Shown: piece by piece, positions 1-7,159 of the stretch
Layout of the letters: the number at the start of each line of letters is the position of its first letter
Numbering within the stretch: the stretch's first letter is position 1
Assembly (NCBI GenBank): GCA_002298125.1
Contig: DBMJ01000011.1
Location: forward strand, 248,001-312,000
DNA: 64,000 bases
Source of the DNA: Clostridium sp. UBA701
GTDB taxonomy: Bacteria > Bacillota > Clostridia > Clostridiales > Clostridiaceae
Direction: 5' to 3'
The notes under the pieces: model-generated
What the model saw: only the letters and a program-made list of their open reading frames with translations
Told to the model about the DNA's origin: nothing
Database searches by the model: none
Translations under genes and position numbers: made by a program

Positions 1-315
1 ATTACAAAGCCTTAAGGCTTCCTCCCCACCTCTTCCAAATACGTAGGGGTCTCCTCCCTTAACCCTTCCAACAATATGTCCATCCCTTGCTAAGGCAACA
101 AGCATATCATTTATTTCCTCTTGGGTTTTATAGTGACACCCTGGCTCTTTGCCACAGTAATATATCCTGCAATCCTCCCTTAAATATTTAAAGATATTCC
201 CTGCTCCCAACCTATCATATAATACAGCAGTACACTTTTTTAAAACTCTTACTGCTTTTAATGTTAAAAGCTCTTCATCACCAGGACCTGTTCCAATGAG
301 ATAAACCTTTCCCAT
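1..315 (-). CDS. cobA: uroporphyrinogen-III C-methyltransferase, 3' part missing
   Basis: The N-terminal 105 residues are visible and the gene runs off the left edge. It begins MGKVYLIGTGPGDEELLT, the glycine-rich SAM-binding start of the SUMT/CobA family, and contains the family motif GRVKGGDPYVFGRGGEE near residues 82-98. The family methylates uroporphyrinogen III at C-2 and C-7 to precorrin-2, the branch toward siroheme and cobalamin. It follows hemC by 19 bp in the same direction and is probably the next gene of the hem/cob operon. In many clostridia cobA is fused to hemD (uroporphyrinogen-III synthase), but the missing part cannot be seen. ATG start at 315-313. Confidence 0.9.
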   Translation of the reverse strand, partial: MGKVYLIGTGPGDEELLTLKAVRVLKKCTAVLYDRLGAGNIFKYLREDCRIYYCGKEPGCHYKTQEEINDMLVALARDGHIVGRVKGGDPYVFGRGGEEALRLCN

Positions 316-334
316 AACCTTCACCTTTTCTTAT

Positions 335-1207
335 TTAACCTTTCAATATTTCTTCTCCAAGCTTCTCCCCAATAGAGATATAGTCCCACTTGTTCCCTCT
401 AATATCCTTTTTCACAAGTTTTCCATTAACCTGAAAAATACCAGTAATAAAAATATCTTCTCCTTCAAGAACCGCATAAGCGCCAAGAGAGGTGTGGCAG
501 CCTCCATTTAATTTTCTCATAAAGCTTCTCTCTGCCTCAACGCATATTCTTACATCTTCTGCATCAAGACTTTTAAAAATATTATAGCTTTCACTTTCTT
601 TGAGCACTTCAACTCCAAGGGCTCCTTGTCCTACTGCTGGAAGAAATGTAAAGGGATCGAAATAGTTTGTAATAAGGCTTTCTAGTCCTAGCCTTTTTAA
701 GCCTGCCGCTGCAAGTATAATCCCATCCATATGCTCGCTTTTCATTTTATTTATTCTTGTCTCCACATTTCCCCTTATAGCTACTGTTTCTATGTCTGGC
801 CGAATAAGCTTTACCTGGGCACTCCTTCTTAAACTGCTGGTACCAACCCTTGCTCCATAAGGAAGCTTAAAAAAGCTCTCGAAATCTGCTGAGATAAAAG
901 CATCTCTTACATCTTCTCTACAGGGAATAGCTGCTATTTCAAACTCAGGACACAATTCAAAGGGTACGTCCTTCATACTATGTACTGCAGCATCAGCTTC
1001 TTTATTAAGCAGTGCAATTTCTATATCTTTTACAAAAAGACCTTTGCCTCCTATCTTATCAAGGCTTACATTAAGATTTTTGTCTCCTTCAGTCTCTACC
1101 AATAGCTTTTCACATGTATAGCCAAACCTATCTTCTATAATGTTTTTTATATAATCTGTCTGTACCAGCGCAAGGTTACTTCTTCTTGTGGCTATTTTCA
1201 ATGTCAA
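335..1207 (-). CDS. hemC: porphobilinogen deaminase (hydroxymethylbilane synthase)
   Basis: This enzyme polymerises four porphobilinogens to hydroxymethylbilane in the cytoplasm. The sequence starts TLKIATRRSNLALVQ and has HSMKDVP with the catalytic Asp, GTSSLRR, IRGNVETR for the substrate, and NGGCHTSLGAYA, whose Cys carries the dipyrromethane cofactor. The open frame extends to an ATG at 1222, but that ATG has no Shine-Dalgarno. A run of seven G (1220-1214) sits 6 nt before a TTG at 1207, so I chose TTG (290 aa, a usual family length). The 5' end overlaps the upstream Met8-like gene by 32 bp, suggesting translational coupling. Confidence 0.93.
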   Translation of the reverse strand: MTLKIATRRSNLALVQTDYIKNIIEDRFGYTCEKLLVETEGDKNLNVSLDKIGGKGLFVKDIEIALLNKEADAAVHSMKDVPFELCPEFEIAAIPCREDVRDAFISADFESFFKLPYGARVGTSSLRRSAQVKLIRPDIETVAIRGNVETRINKMKSEHMDGIILAAAGLKRLGLESLITNYFDPFTFLPAVGQGALGVEVLKESESYNIFKSLDAEDVRICVEAERSFMRKLNGGCHTSLGAYAVLEGEDIFITGIFQVNGKLVKKDIRGNKWDYISIGEKLGEEILKG

Positions 1208-1856
1208 AATAATCCCCCCCATAAAACATTCTTAATATATAGTCATGAACATTTTTATCATAAAAAAATTTAAAGTCCTCACTAGCTGCAAATTCCATTA
1301 TTTCATCCTTTTTCGCATTGCCTATTAGGCTTTCCCTAAGAGAAGTAATATATCCTATCCATTGGTCATAATTTTCTAGTCTATCTTTTATCACCCTAGA
1401 AAGAAATTTAGAAGCCTTTGGGTTTCCCCCTTTAGTATTTATGGCAAAATAAATGTTTTTGGTATTATCACTATAGGGTAAAGCACCCAAGCCATTTTTA
1501 AAATCCGAACAATATATATATATCTTGTTCAGTTTATCGCAATGTGACTTTATCCTGTCACTTATATCCTTATCTTTGGTTGCTATAACCACGATATGCT
1601 TGTCTTTAATATATTTAACCTTATAGCTGTCCTCTATGAGCTTCAAATTTTCTATGGCTTCTAGTTTCTTAAAATCCTCACAGAAGGCTTTGCTTACCAC
1701 CGTAACCCTATAGCCCTTTTTACTTAGTCTGCTGGCTTTTATGAAACCTGCCCGTCCTCCACCAATTACTATGGCCCTAATCTTATTAGGTATTAAAGAT
1801 ATAAATGCAGATTCTAAGTCTATATGTAAAAGATCCTCTCTATTATCCTCAGACAT
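1176..1856 (-). CDS. Met8-like precorrin-2 dehydrogenase (siroheme synthase N-terminal family)
   Basis: A 226-residue protein with a Rossmann NAD-binding motif IGGGRAG at about residues 31-37 after a 25-residue extension, then the VTVVS/ATKDKDI pattern of the Met8/CysG-N family. The family oxidises precorrin-2 to sirohydrochlorin with NAD+ and in some members inserts iron. The gene lies between hemA and hemC and overlaps both (37 bp with hemA, 32 bp with hemC), as in other clostridial hem clusters. A Shine-Dalgarno (AAGGAAGGG) precedes the ATG by 7 nt inside the hemA 3' end. Whether it also chelates a metal cannot be told from sequence alone. Confidence 0.75.
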   Translation of the reverse strand: MSEDNREDLLHIDLESAFISLIPNKIRAIVIGGGRAGFIKASRLSKKGYRVTVVSKAFCEDFKKLEAIENLKLIEDSYKVKYIKDKHIVVIATKDKDISDRIKSHCDKLNKIYIYCSDFKNGLGALPYSDNTKNIYFAINTKGGNPKASKFLSRVIKDRLENYDQWIGYITSLRESLIGNAKKDEIMEFAASEDFKFFYDKNVHDYILRMFYGGDYFDIENSHKKK

Positions 1857-3010
1857 TCCTCAGCCCTTCCTTTTAACTGTTCTTCCTTTAATACCTCAAT
1901 TGCTCTGTTAACATATGCATTTGAAGTACTCCTAATTAGCCTTTCTACCAGCTCCTCGTTATCCTTTGTATATTTCTTGTTTTTATAGGTCTTATATCTG
2001 CTTCTACTTATTTCTTCACTAGCAGCTTTTATTTTTTTTATACCTGGTACTACCTTACTGATTTTATGCCACTGTGAAAAGTAATTAAGGTGCTTTTCGA
2101 TAATTTCTTTGTTTTCCCACATTATCTTTCTTCTATTTTCCCTATTTATGTCATCCATTAAGCTAAGCTTATCTATATCAAAAACTTGTACATTTTCAAT
2201 GTAATAAAGACTTTCCTCTACATCCCTTGGCATAGATAAATCAAATATTGTATACTCTTTATCTGTAATATCCTCTTTATAAATAACGGGCTGCTGTGAA
2301 GATGTACAAGAGATTATGCAATCCACAAAAGCATAATAACTTTTTCTTTCATTAAAATTAACTACCTCCACCTTATCGCTATGCACCTCTACAGAATTTA
2401 TATCTCTAACTGCAATATACAGTTTTTCTATTTCACTGGAGATAATATATTTTGCAGTGAGCTTACCTACATTGCCATAACCTATGAGCAAAACTTTTCT
2501 AGCACCTTTTTTTATGCATTCACGAGCGGCAATAGATGAAGCAGAAACTGGAACTCTGTATAGCTTGGTTTTTAACTTAAATTCTTTTCCACAGGTAATG
2601 GCAAGCTGAAATAGCTTGTGCAGTTCCTTAGACACTGCCTTATATTTAAAAGCATCATAATAGGATTTTTTAATTTGCCCAAGTATTTGATCTTCCCCTA
2701 AAATTCTAGAATGAAAGCCACAGGCTACTTCCATAAGATGCCTTGCTGTCTCATTATCCTTTAAGTAAAAAATGTTGTTTATCAGTTTAATATCCCAGTT
2801 TAATGCTTGAAAGACCGCCTCTATAGCTTCTATATCAGTAACTTCTGCATTGAAATATATTTCCGTTCTATTACAAGTACATAGCAGCACTACCTCACTA
2901 CAAAAACTTAAAAGCTCATTAAATATTCTTTCTACATCATGCTCTAAAACAGCAAATTTTTCTCTTGTGTCAATAGTACTTTTACTATTTACTCCTATAA
3001 GCTGTATCAT
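1820..3010 (-). CDS. hemA: glutamyl-tRNA reductase
   Basis: Reduces glutamyl-tRNA(Glu) to glutamate-1-semialdehyde with NADPH, the first committed step of C5-pathway tetrapyrrole synthesis. The N-terminal catalytic domain carries TCNRTEIY with the nucleophile Cys46, followed by HSRILGEDQILGQIK. The NADPH domain has LLIGYGNVGKL near residue 175, and a helical C-terminal dimerisation domain ends the protein. At 396 residues it is slightly shorter than the usual 420-450. It lies 7 bp after cobT and overlaps the Met8-like gene, so it appears to be in the same transcript as the riboswitch-led cbi genes. Confidence 0.95.
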   Translation of the reverse strand: MIQLIGVNSKSTIDTREKFAVLEHDVERIFNELLSFCSEVVLLCTCNRTEIYFNAEVTDIEAIEAVFQALNWDIKLINNIFYLKDNETARHLMEVACGFHSRILGEDQILGQIKKSYYDAFKYKAVSKELHKLFQLAITCGKEFKLKTKLYRVPVSASSIAARECIKKGARKVLLIGYGNVGKLTAKYIISSEIEKLYIAVRDINSVEVHSDKVEVVNFNERKSYYAFVDCIISCTSSQQPVIYKEDITDKEYTIFDLSMPRDVEESLYYIENVQVFDIDKLSLMDDINRENRRKIMWENKEIIEKHLNYFSQWHKISKVVPGIKKIKAASEEISRSRYKTYKNKKYTKDNEELVERLIRSTSNAYVNRAIEVLKEEQLKGRAEECLRIIERIFYI

Positions 3011-3017
3011 GTTATCA

Positions 3018-4085
3018 CTACCTTATATCCACATAGTTATCTTTTAGAATTTTAGCTTCCTCAAAGGTAGCCATATTATTTATAGCCGCAAGAGCAGCTT
3101 CTATTATATTAAAAGCAAGAGGGCAACCAGTACCCTCCCCCAACCTCATTTTAAGATTTAGCATGGGAGTAAGCTTAATTTCTTCCACTACATAAATGGA
3201 ACCTGGCTCTGCTGAAATATGTGATGGAAACATAAAATCCCTAACCATTGGGTTCAGCCTATATGCACAAAGTGCTGCAGTAGAAGCTATAAAGCCATCT
3301 ATAACTATGGGAATCCTATTACTAGCAGCAGCTAAAAAGCACCCGCATAAGCCTGCTATATCAAAGCCTCCCACCTTGGCTAATACATCTATCACATCAT
3401 CTTTATCTGGCTTATTTATTTCAATAGCTTTTTTTACAACCAGCTTCTTATTTTCGTATTGCTCCTCTGTAAGGCCTGCTCCCTTTCCTACTATTATTTC
3501 CGGCGGAATATCTAGAAGCACAGACAATACTGCAGCAGAGGTTGTGGTATTTCCTATGCCCATCTCTCCTGTTCCTAAAAGGTCATAGCCCTCTTTACAA
3601 AGCCCATTTACAACCTCTATACCACTTTCTATGCCTCTTAAGGCTTCTTCTCTTGTCATGGCAGCTCCCTCTAGAATGTTTTTTGTACCATAAGCAATTT
3701 TTTTATTGATTATTTTATTACTAGAAAATCGTTTTTTTACTCCTAAATCCACCACAGTAATATCTGAATTAGCATGCTTGGCAAGAGTACAGACTCCAGT
3801 AATTCCCTTTGTAAAATTTTCTGTAACTATTGCAGTAACCTCTTGAGGACAGCAGCTTACCCCTTCCTCATAAACTCCATTATCAGCGCACATTATTACT
3901 ATGGACTTCTTTTTAATATTGTTTTTCTGTTTTCCTGTTATACCTGCCATTTTAGCAGCTATTTCTTCTAAAACCCCAAGACTTCCAATAGGCTTTGTAA
4001 GGTTATCAATCCTTTGCCATGCCAAAGTTACTGCTTCTTTTTCTGCTCCTCTAATGCTTTTTATAGCGTCTTCATATAAGTTCAT
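3018..4085 (-). CDS. cobT: nicotinate-nucleotide--dimethylbenzimidazole phosphoribosyltransferase
   Basis: Activates the lower-ligand base of cobalamin by transferring phosphoribose from nicotinate mononucleotide to dimethylbenzimidazole or a related base. The 355-residue length is typical. Seen motifs are DNGVYEEGVS near residue 68, GTGEMGIGNTTT (about 170-182), GGFDIAGLCG, and near the C-terminus the catalytic-glutamate segment RLGEGTGCPLAF. The start has a clear Shine-Dalgarno (AGAGGGTG). It is placed between the cobalt transporter and hemA, linking uptake and backbone synthesis. Confidence 0.95.
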   Translation of the reverse strand: MNLYEDAIKSIRGAEKEAVTLAWQRIDNLTKPIGSLGVLEEIAAKMAGITGKQKNNIKKKSIVIMCADNGVYEEGVSCCPQEVTAIVTENFTKGITGVCTLAKHANSDITVVDLGVKKRFSSNKIINKKIAYGTKNILEGAAMTREEALRGIESGIEVVNGLCKEGYDLLGTGEMGIGNTTTSAAVLSVLLDIPPEIIVGKGAGLTEEQYENKKLVVKKAIEINKPDKDDVIDVLAKVGGFDIAGLCGCFLAAASNRIPIVIDGFIASTAALCAYRLNPMVRDFMFPSHISAEPGSIYVVEEIKLTPMLNLKMRLGEGTGCPLAFNIIEAALAAINNMATFEEAKILKDNYVDIR

Positions 4086-4111
4086 TTTTACACCCTCTTA
4101 ATAAAGTGAAG

Positions 4112-4948
4112 TTAAATAGATCTAATTATTTTTAATAGCTGCTCCTTGTCTTTAGGTATGCCTTCTGAATTATCCCATTTTTTAACACTACGTAAAGCCT
4201 GAAAGACTTCTAAAATTATAGGTTTTTCAAGATAGCACTCCTCTATCAGCTTTTCATCTGAAAATACTAACTCTGGAGCTCCCTCACCCACTATTTCTCC
4301 ATTCCTCATCACAATGACATAATCTGCCCAGGCATAGGCTAGGTTAACATCATGAGTTGATAAAATAACGGTTATTCCTGCTTTATTGATTTCATCAAAT
4401 ATCTCAACAATTTGCTTAGAATGTTTAGGGTCAAGACTAGAAGTAGGTTCATCAAATACTATCACGTCTGGGTTCATCACCAAAATATCTGCAATAGCCA
4501 CCCTTTTCTTCTGTCCATAGCTTAAAAAATGAACAGCTTTGTCCTTATAATCATACATACCTACATCTCTAAGAGCTTCCTCTACTCTTTTAGAGACTTC
4601 TTTTTCAACTAGCTTTAAATTCATTGCTCCAAAGGAAACCTCCTGATAAACACTAGCTGAAAATAGTTGATTCTCAGGGTCTTGAAATACAATTCCAACA
4701 TTTTTCCTAAGCTCCATTAAGGACTTTCCATTATACTTTACTTCCACCCCATTATAGATAACGCTGCCCTGGGTTGGTTTTAAAACACCATTAAAGTTCA
4801 AAAATAGAGTGGATTTACCTGAACCATTAACTCCAAGAAAAGCTACTTTTTTACCTTTTTTAATATCCAAATTTATGTTTCTTAATGCTTCAGTACCATC
4901 TGGATATTTAAAGCTTAAATTCCTTGTTTGCAGTATATATTCATCCAT
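4112..4948 (-). CDS. cbiO: cobalt ECF transporter ATP-binding protein
   Basis: ABC ATPase of the energy-coupling-factor cobalt transporter. Walker A is GVNGSGKST at residues 39-47, the Q-loop is FQDPENQLFSASV, the signature is the ECF-type SYGQKKRVAIA, and Walker B is VIVFDEPTSSLDP followed by the switch His in STHD. Length is 278 aa. It overlaps the end of cbiQ by one base (TAATG), so translation is probably coupled. It is the last of the four cbiMNQO genes and energises uptake through CbiQ. Confidence 0.95.
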   Translation of the reverse strand: MDEYILQTRNLSFKYPDGTEALRNINLDIKKGKKVAFLGVNGSGKSTLFLNFNGVLKPTQGSVIYNGVEVKYNGKSLMELRKNVGIVFQDPENQLFSASVYQEVSFGAMNLKLVEKEVSKRVEEALRDVGMYDYKDKAVHFLSYGQKKRVAIADILVMNPDVIVFDEPTSSLDPKHSKQIVEIFDEINKAGITVILSTHDVNLAYAWADYVIVMRNGEIVGEGAPELVFSDEKLIEECYLEKPIILEVFQALRSVKKWDNSEGIPKDKEQLLKIIRSI

Positions 4949-5730
4949 TAATAAGCACCTCCAAACTTACTGAAGCTTAAAAACACAAGAGCTACTTCTA
5001 TGAGAAAAATAAGTAAGATGTTTCTATAAGAAATCTTAGAATAGTTTTCAAATAAGTTTATTTCTCCATCATAGCATCTTGATTCCATTGAAATATAAAT
5101 ATCCAGTGATCTTTTATAAGCGCTGATAAATAGTGCGGTTATTAACTTTCCTAAGGAATTATAGCTATTTTTAAATGAGTTATAACCCAGCCTGGAATTT
5201 TGAGAAACAAAAATCATATTAGCTGTATCTAAGAGCACAAATATAAATCTATATATAAGTCCCATAAGCTCCACAAACAACTTCGGGGCTTTAAGCCTTC
5301 TAAGCACCGATAAAACCTCAAATACTGGAGTTGTCAAGGTAAGAAAATACAGACAGGACACTGAAGCTAGGCACTTGAAAAACAGCTTAAGAGCTGTTAA
5401 AAGGCTATCTGTTGTACAACCAAGTCTTATGCCAAGTATTGCAAAGCTAAATATTGCTTCTTCACCCTTAGGCACCATATTTATTGCAATGGTAAGAGTC
5501 CCAATAATCAAGAAGACTAGGGGAATAAGCAATAATTCCCCATAAGTCTTTACTGGTATTTTCCCTTTTAATAAAATCATAGCTGACATAAGTAACAGAA
5601 TTATTATTGAATTTGTCATGTTGTTTAGGGATATGCAAACTACCATAGTAACCACGGAAAAAATAAATTTTTCCATGGAATTAGCTTTTCTAAGTTCTGA
5701 AGTATATGCTAGCTTATCGATAGAAATCAT
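4948..5730 (-). CDS. cbiQ: cobalt ECF transporter transmembrane protein (T component)
   Basis: A 260-residue integral membrane protein with several hydrophobic segments (about residues 25-50, 65-85, 105-135 and the far C-terminus). It has the ECF-T hallmark region ALFISAYKRSLDIYISMESRCYDG, containing the two short A-R/S-R motifs that contact the ATPase. It connects CbiO to the CbiMN substrate-binding pair. The start overlaps the cbiN stop by 4 bp (ATGA), and the stop overlaps the cbiO start by one base. Confidence 0.92.
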   Translation of the reverse strand: MISIDKLAYTSELRKANSMEKFIFSVVTMVVCISLNNMTNSIIILLLMSAMILLKGKIPVKTYGELLLIPLVFLIIGTLTIAINMVPKGEEAIFSFAILGIRLGCTTDSLLTALKLFFKCLASVSCLYFLTLTTPVFEVLSVLRRLKAPKLFVELMGLIYRFIFVLLDTANMIFVSQNSRLGYNSFKNSYNSLGKLITALFISAYKRSLDIYISMESRCYDGEINLFENYSKISYRNILLIFLIEVALVFLSFSKFGGAY

Positions 5731-6023
5731 GGCTTTCCCTCTTCTGCCTTTTTAGATGTTCCTTTTAAGTATCCAAAATAGTAGCATACACCACCTGCGC
5801 CAACAGCAGCCTGCAATGCAAATAATAAGCTTTCTATTTCACCACTTGGTGGTTCCCAAATAGGTGAAAACCAGGGCTTATAGTCAGTATTAAGCTGTGT
5901 AATAGCCTCCTCAGCCTTAGCATCGGCACCTTCAAAATCAGCATTTTTTATAAATATCAGAGGGACAACAGCAATAAATATTACTAACACTACTAAAATA
6001 ATGTTTTTCTTAGTCTTATTCAT
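5727..6023 (-). CDS. cbiN: cobalt transport accessory protein
   Basis: A 98-residue protein with an N-terminal membrane helix (about 7-25), a periplasmic-side loop with the family pattern DAKAEEAITQLNTDYKPWFSP, and a second membrane helix around residues 68-85 before a charged tail. CbiN associates with CbiM and stimulates cobalt uptake. It sits 2 bp after cbiM and overlaps cbiQ by 4 bp. Confidence 0.93.
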   Translation of the reverse strand: MNKTKKNIILVVLVIFIAVVPLIFIKNADFEGADAKAEEAITQLNTDYKPWFSPIWEPPSGEIESLLFALQAAVGAGGVCYYFGYLKGTSKKAEEGKP

Positions 6024-6025
6024 GC

Positions 6026-6766
6026 TTATACCTCCTCTGATATCACTTTTAAATTAATAAGTAAATCCTTGTTGTATGAGGTTAACAGGTTAAAGATTAC
6101 TACTGTTAATATTCCTTCGCTTATTGCAAGTGGAATCTGTGTTACAGCAAAAATACCCATGAATTTTATTACTGATGCCATAACTCCTCCTGTTTTATCT
6201 GGAAAGGCCAATGCAAGTTGAATTGAGGTTGTAGCATAGGTCATCAAATCACCTAACATTGCTGCAGTAAACACTGATATAGACTGTGATACATTACGTT
6301 TTCTAAGTAGCTTGTACAAGAAATAAGATACTAGTGGTCCAGCAATGCCCATTGAAAAGGTATTGGCACCAAGTGTTGTTATCCCTCCATGAGCAAGCAG
6401 CAATGCCTGAAAAATCAGCACTATAAGAGCCAAAACACTCATAACGGCAGGCCCAAATAAAATAGCTCCAAGACCAACTCCTGTGGGGTGAGAACAACTC
6501 CCAGAAAAAGAAGGTATTTTTAATGCAGATAAGACAAAGGCAAAGGCTCCTGCCATTGCAATGAGCATTTTTACTCTAGGGTTTATATCTATCTTCTCCT
6601 TTATTGAAAAAAAACCAACTAATATAAAGGGTATACACATAGTACCCCATACTACGCACCAGCCTTGAGGCAGAAAACCTTCCATTATGTGCATTGCATA
6701 AACGTTTTTAGGCATTAATACTAAAGCAAGTAGAATTCCCAAAGCTATTTGATACTTTTTTTTCAT
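6026..6766 (-). CDS. cbiM: cobalt ECF transporter substrate-binding (S) component
   Basis: Integral membrane S component of 246 aa. A signal-peptide-like N-terminus (KKK followed by a hydrophobic stretch ending NVYA) precedes MHIMEGFLP. In this family the mature N-terminal Met-His forms part of the metal site. Further conserved metal-site residues appear in FSGSCSHPTGVGLGAILFGP. It is the first gene after the riboswitch. A GGGAGG Shine-Dalgarno lies just past the regulatory terminator. Confidence 0.95.
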   Translation of the reverse strand: MKKKYQIALGILLALVLMPKNVYAMHIMEGFLPQGWCVVWGTMCIPFILVGFFSIKEKIDINPRVKMLIAMAGAFAFVLSALKIPSFSGSCSHPTGVGLGAILFGPAVMSVLALIVLIFQALLLAHGGITTLGANTFSMGIAGPLVSYFLYKLLRKRNVSQSISVFTAAMLGDLMTYATTSIQLALAFPDKTGGVMASVIKFMGIFAVTQIPLAISEGILTVVIFNLLTSYNKDLLINLKVISEEV

Positions 6767-6785
6767 AGTTAAATTCCTCCCTTAC

Positions 6786-6825
6786 CAAAAAAAATAAAAT
6801 CCTTTTAACGAAATGTTAAAAGGAT
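6786..6825 (-). terminator. riboswitch-controlled intrinsic terminator before cbiM
   Basis: A perfect 11-bp stem (arms 6799-6809 and 6815-6825, 5-nt loop) is followed on the minus strand by TTTATTTTTTTT at 6798-6787. It lies between the cobalamin aptamer and the cbiM Shine-Dalgarno, the expected place for the expression platform of a transcription-terminating riboswitch. Confidence 0.88.
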
Positions 6826-6902
6826 CCAAAAGCTTCTATATATTTATCCGTAAGAGAACAACAAATATATTTCCATCTTTACCCCCCCCTATCACTCGTA
6901 GA

Positions 6903-7089
6903 GAAAAATAGTAAATAACATAGGCAGGTCTCCTGACTCAGAATCATCATTTAAGCAAGCCTTCCCAGTTACCCAGTGGCATATTATGCTTAAACTCATC
7001 TTTTACAGTGGCGGGACCGTCCAGGATTTTCACCTGATTCCCTTTTAATTAATACTTTCGTATTAAACCTATATCTTCATATTAAGTTT
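6903..7089 (-). promoter_or_regulatory. cobalamin riboswitch
   Basis: Minus-strand RNA contains the conserved core GACGGTCCCGCCACTGT (about 7022-7006), a second GCCACTGGGTAACTGGGAAG segment, and the B12 box GTCAGGAGACCTGCC (about 6937-6923). These are the hallmark blocks of the adenosylcobalamin aptamer class. It is placed between a sigma-A promoter and an intrinsic terminator in front of cbiM. High cobalamin should lower expression of cobalt uptake and of the cobT-hemA-hemC genes behind it. Confidence 0.95.
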
Positions 7090-7095
7090 TATTTA

Positions 7096-7124
7096 ATTAT
7101 ACACTAATACATAAAGCTGGTCAA
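7096..7124 (-). promoter_or_regulatory. sigma-A promoter of the cbi/cob/hem operon
   Basis: On the minus strand TTGACC (7124-7119) and a consensus TATAAT (7101-7096) are separated by exactly 17 bp. The predicted start near 7089 leaves the whole cobalamin aptamer in the 5' leader. Confidence 0.85.
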
Positions 7125-7159
7125 TTTAAGATTTCTTACAAAGCTCTCCCTAGTACATA

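Noticed and set aside
1208..1222. ATG at 1222 as the hemC start
   Set aside because: The seven-G ribosome site lies downstream of this ATG and 6 nt before a TTG, so the ATG would not use it; the extra five residues are not part of the usual HemC start.
2373..2401. TAAA-N16-AGCGATAA resembling a SigD site inside hemA
   Set aside because: It lies in coding sequence of a tetrapyrrole gene, spacing is off by one, and no flagellar gene follows.
6303..6497. Minus-strand 64-codon frame inside cbiM
   Set aside because: It is an alternative frame of cbiM, which has full family similarity through this stretch.
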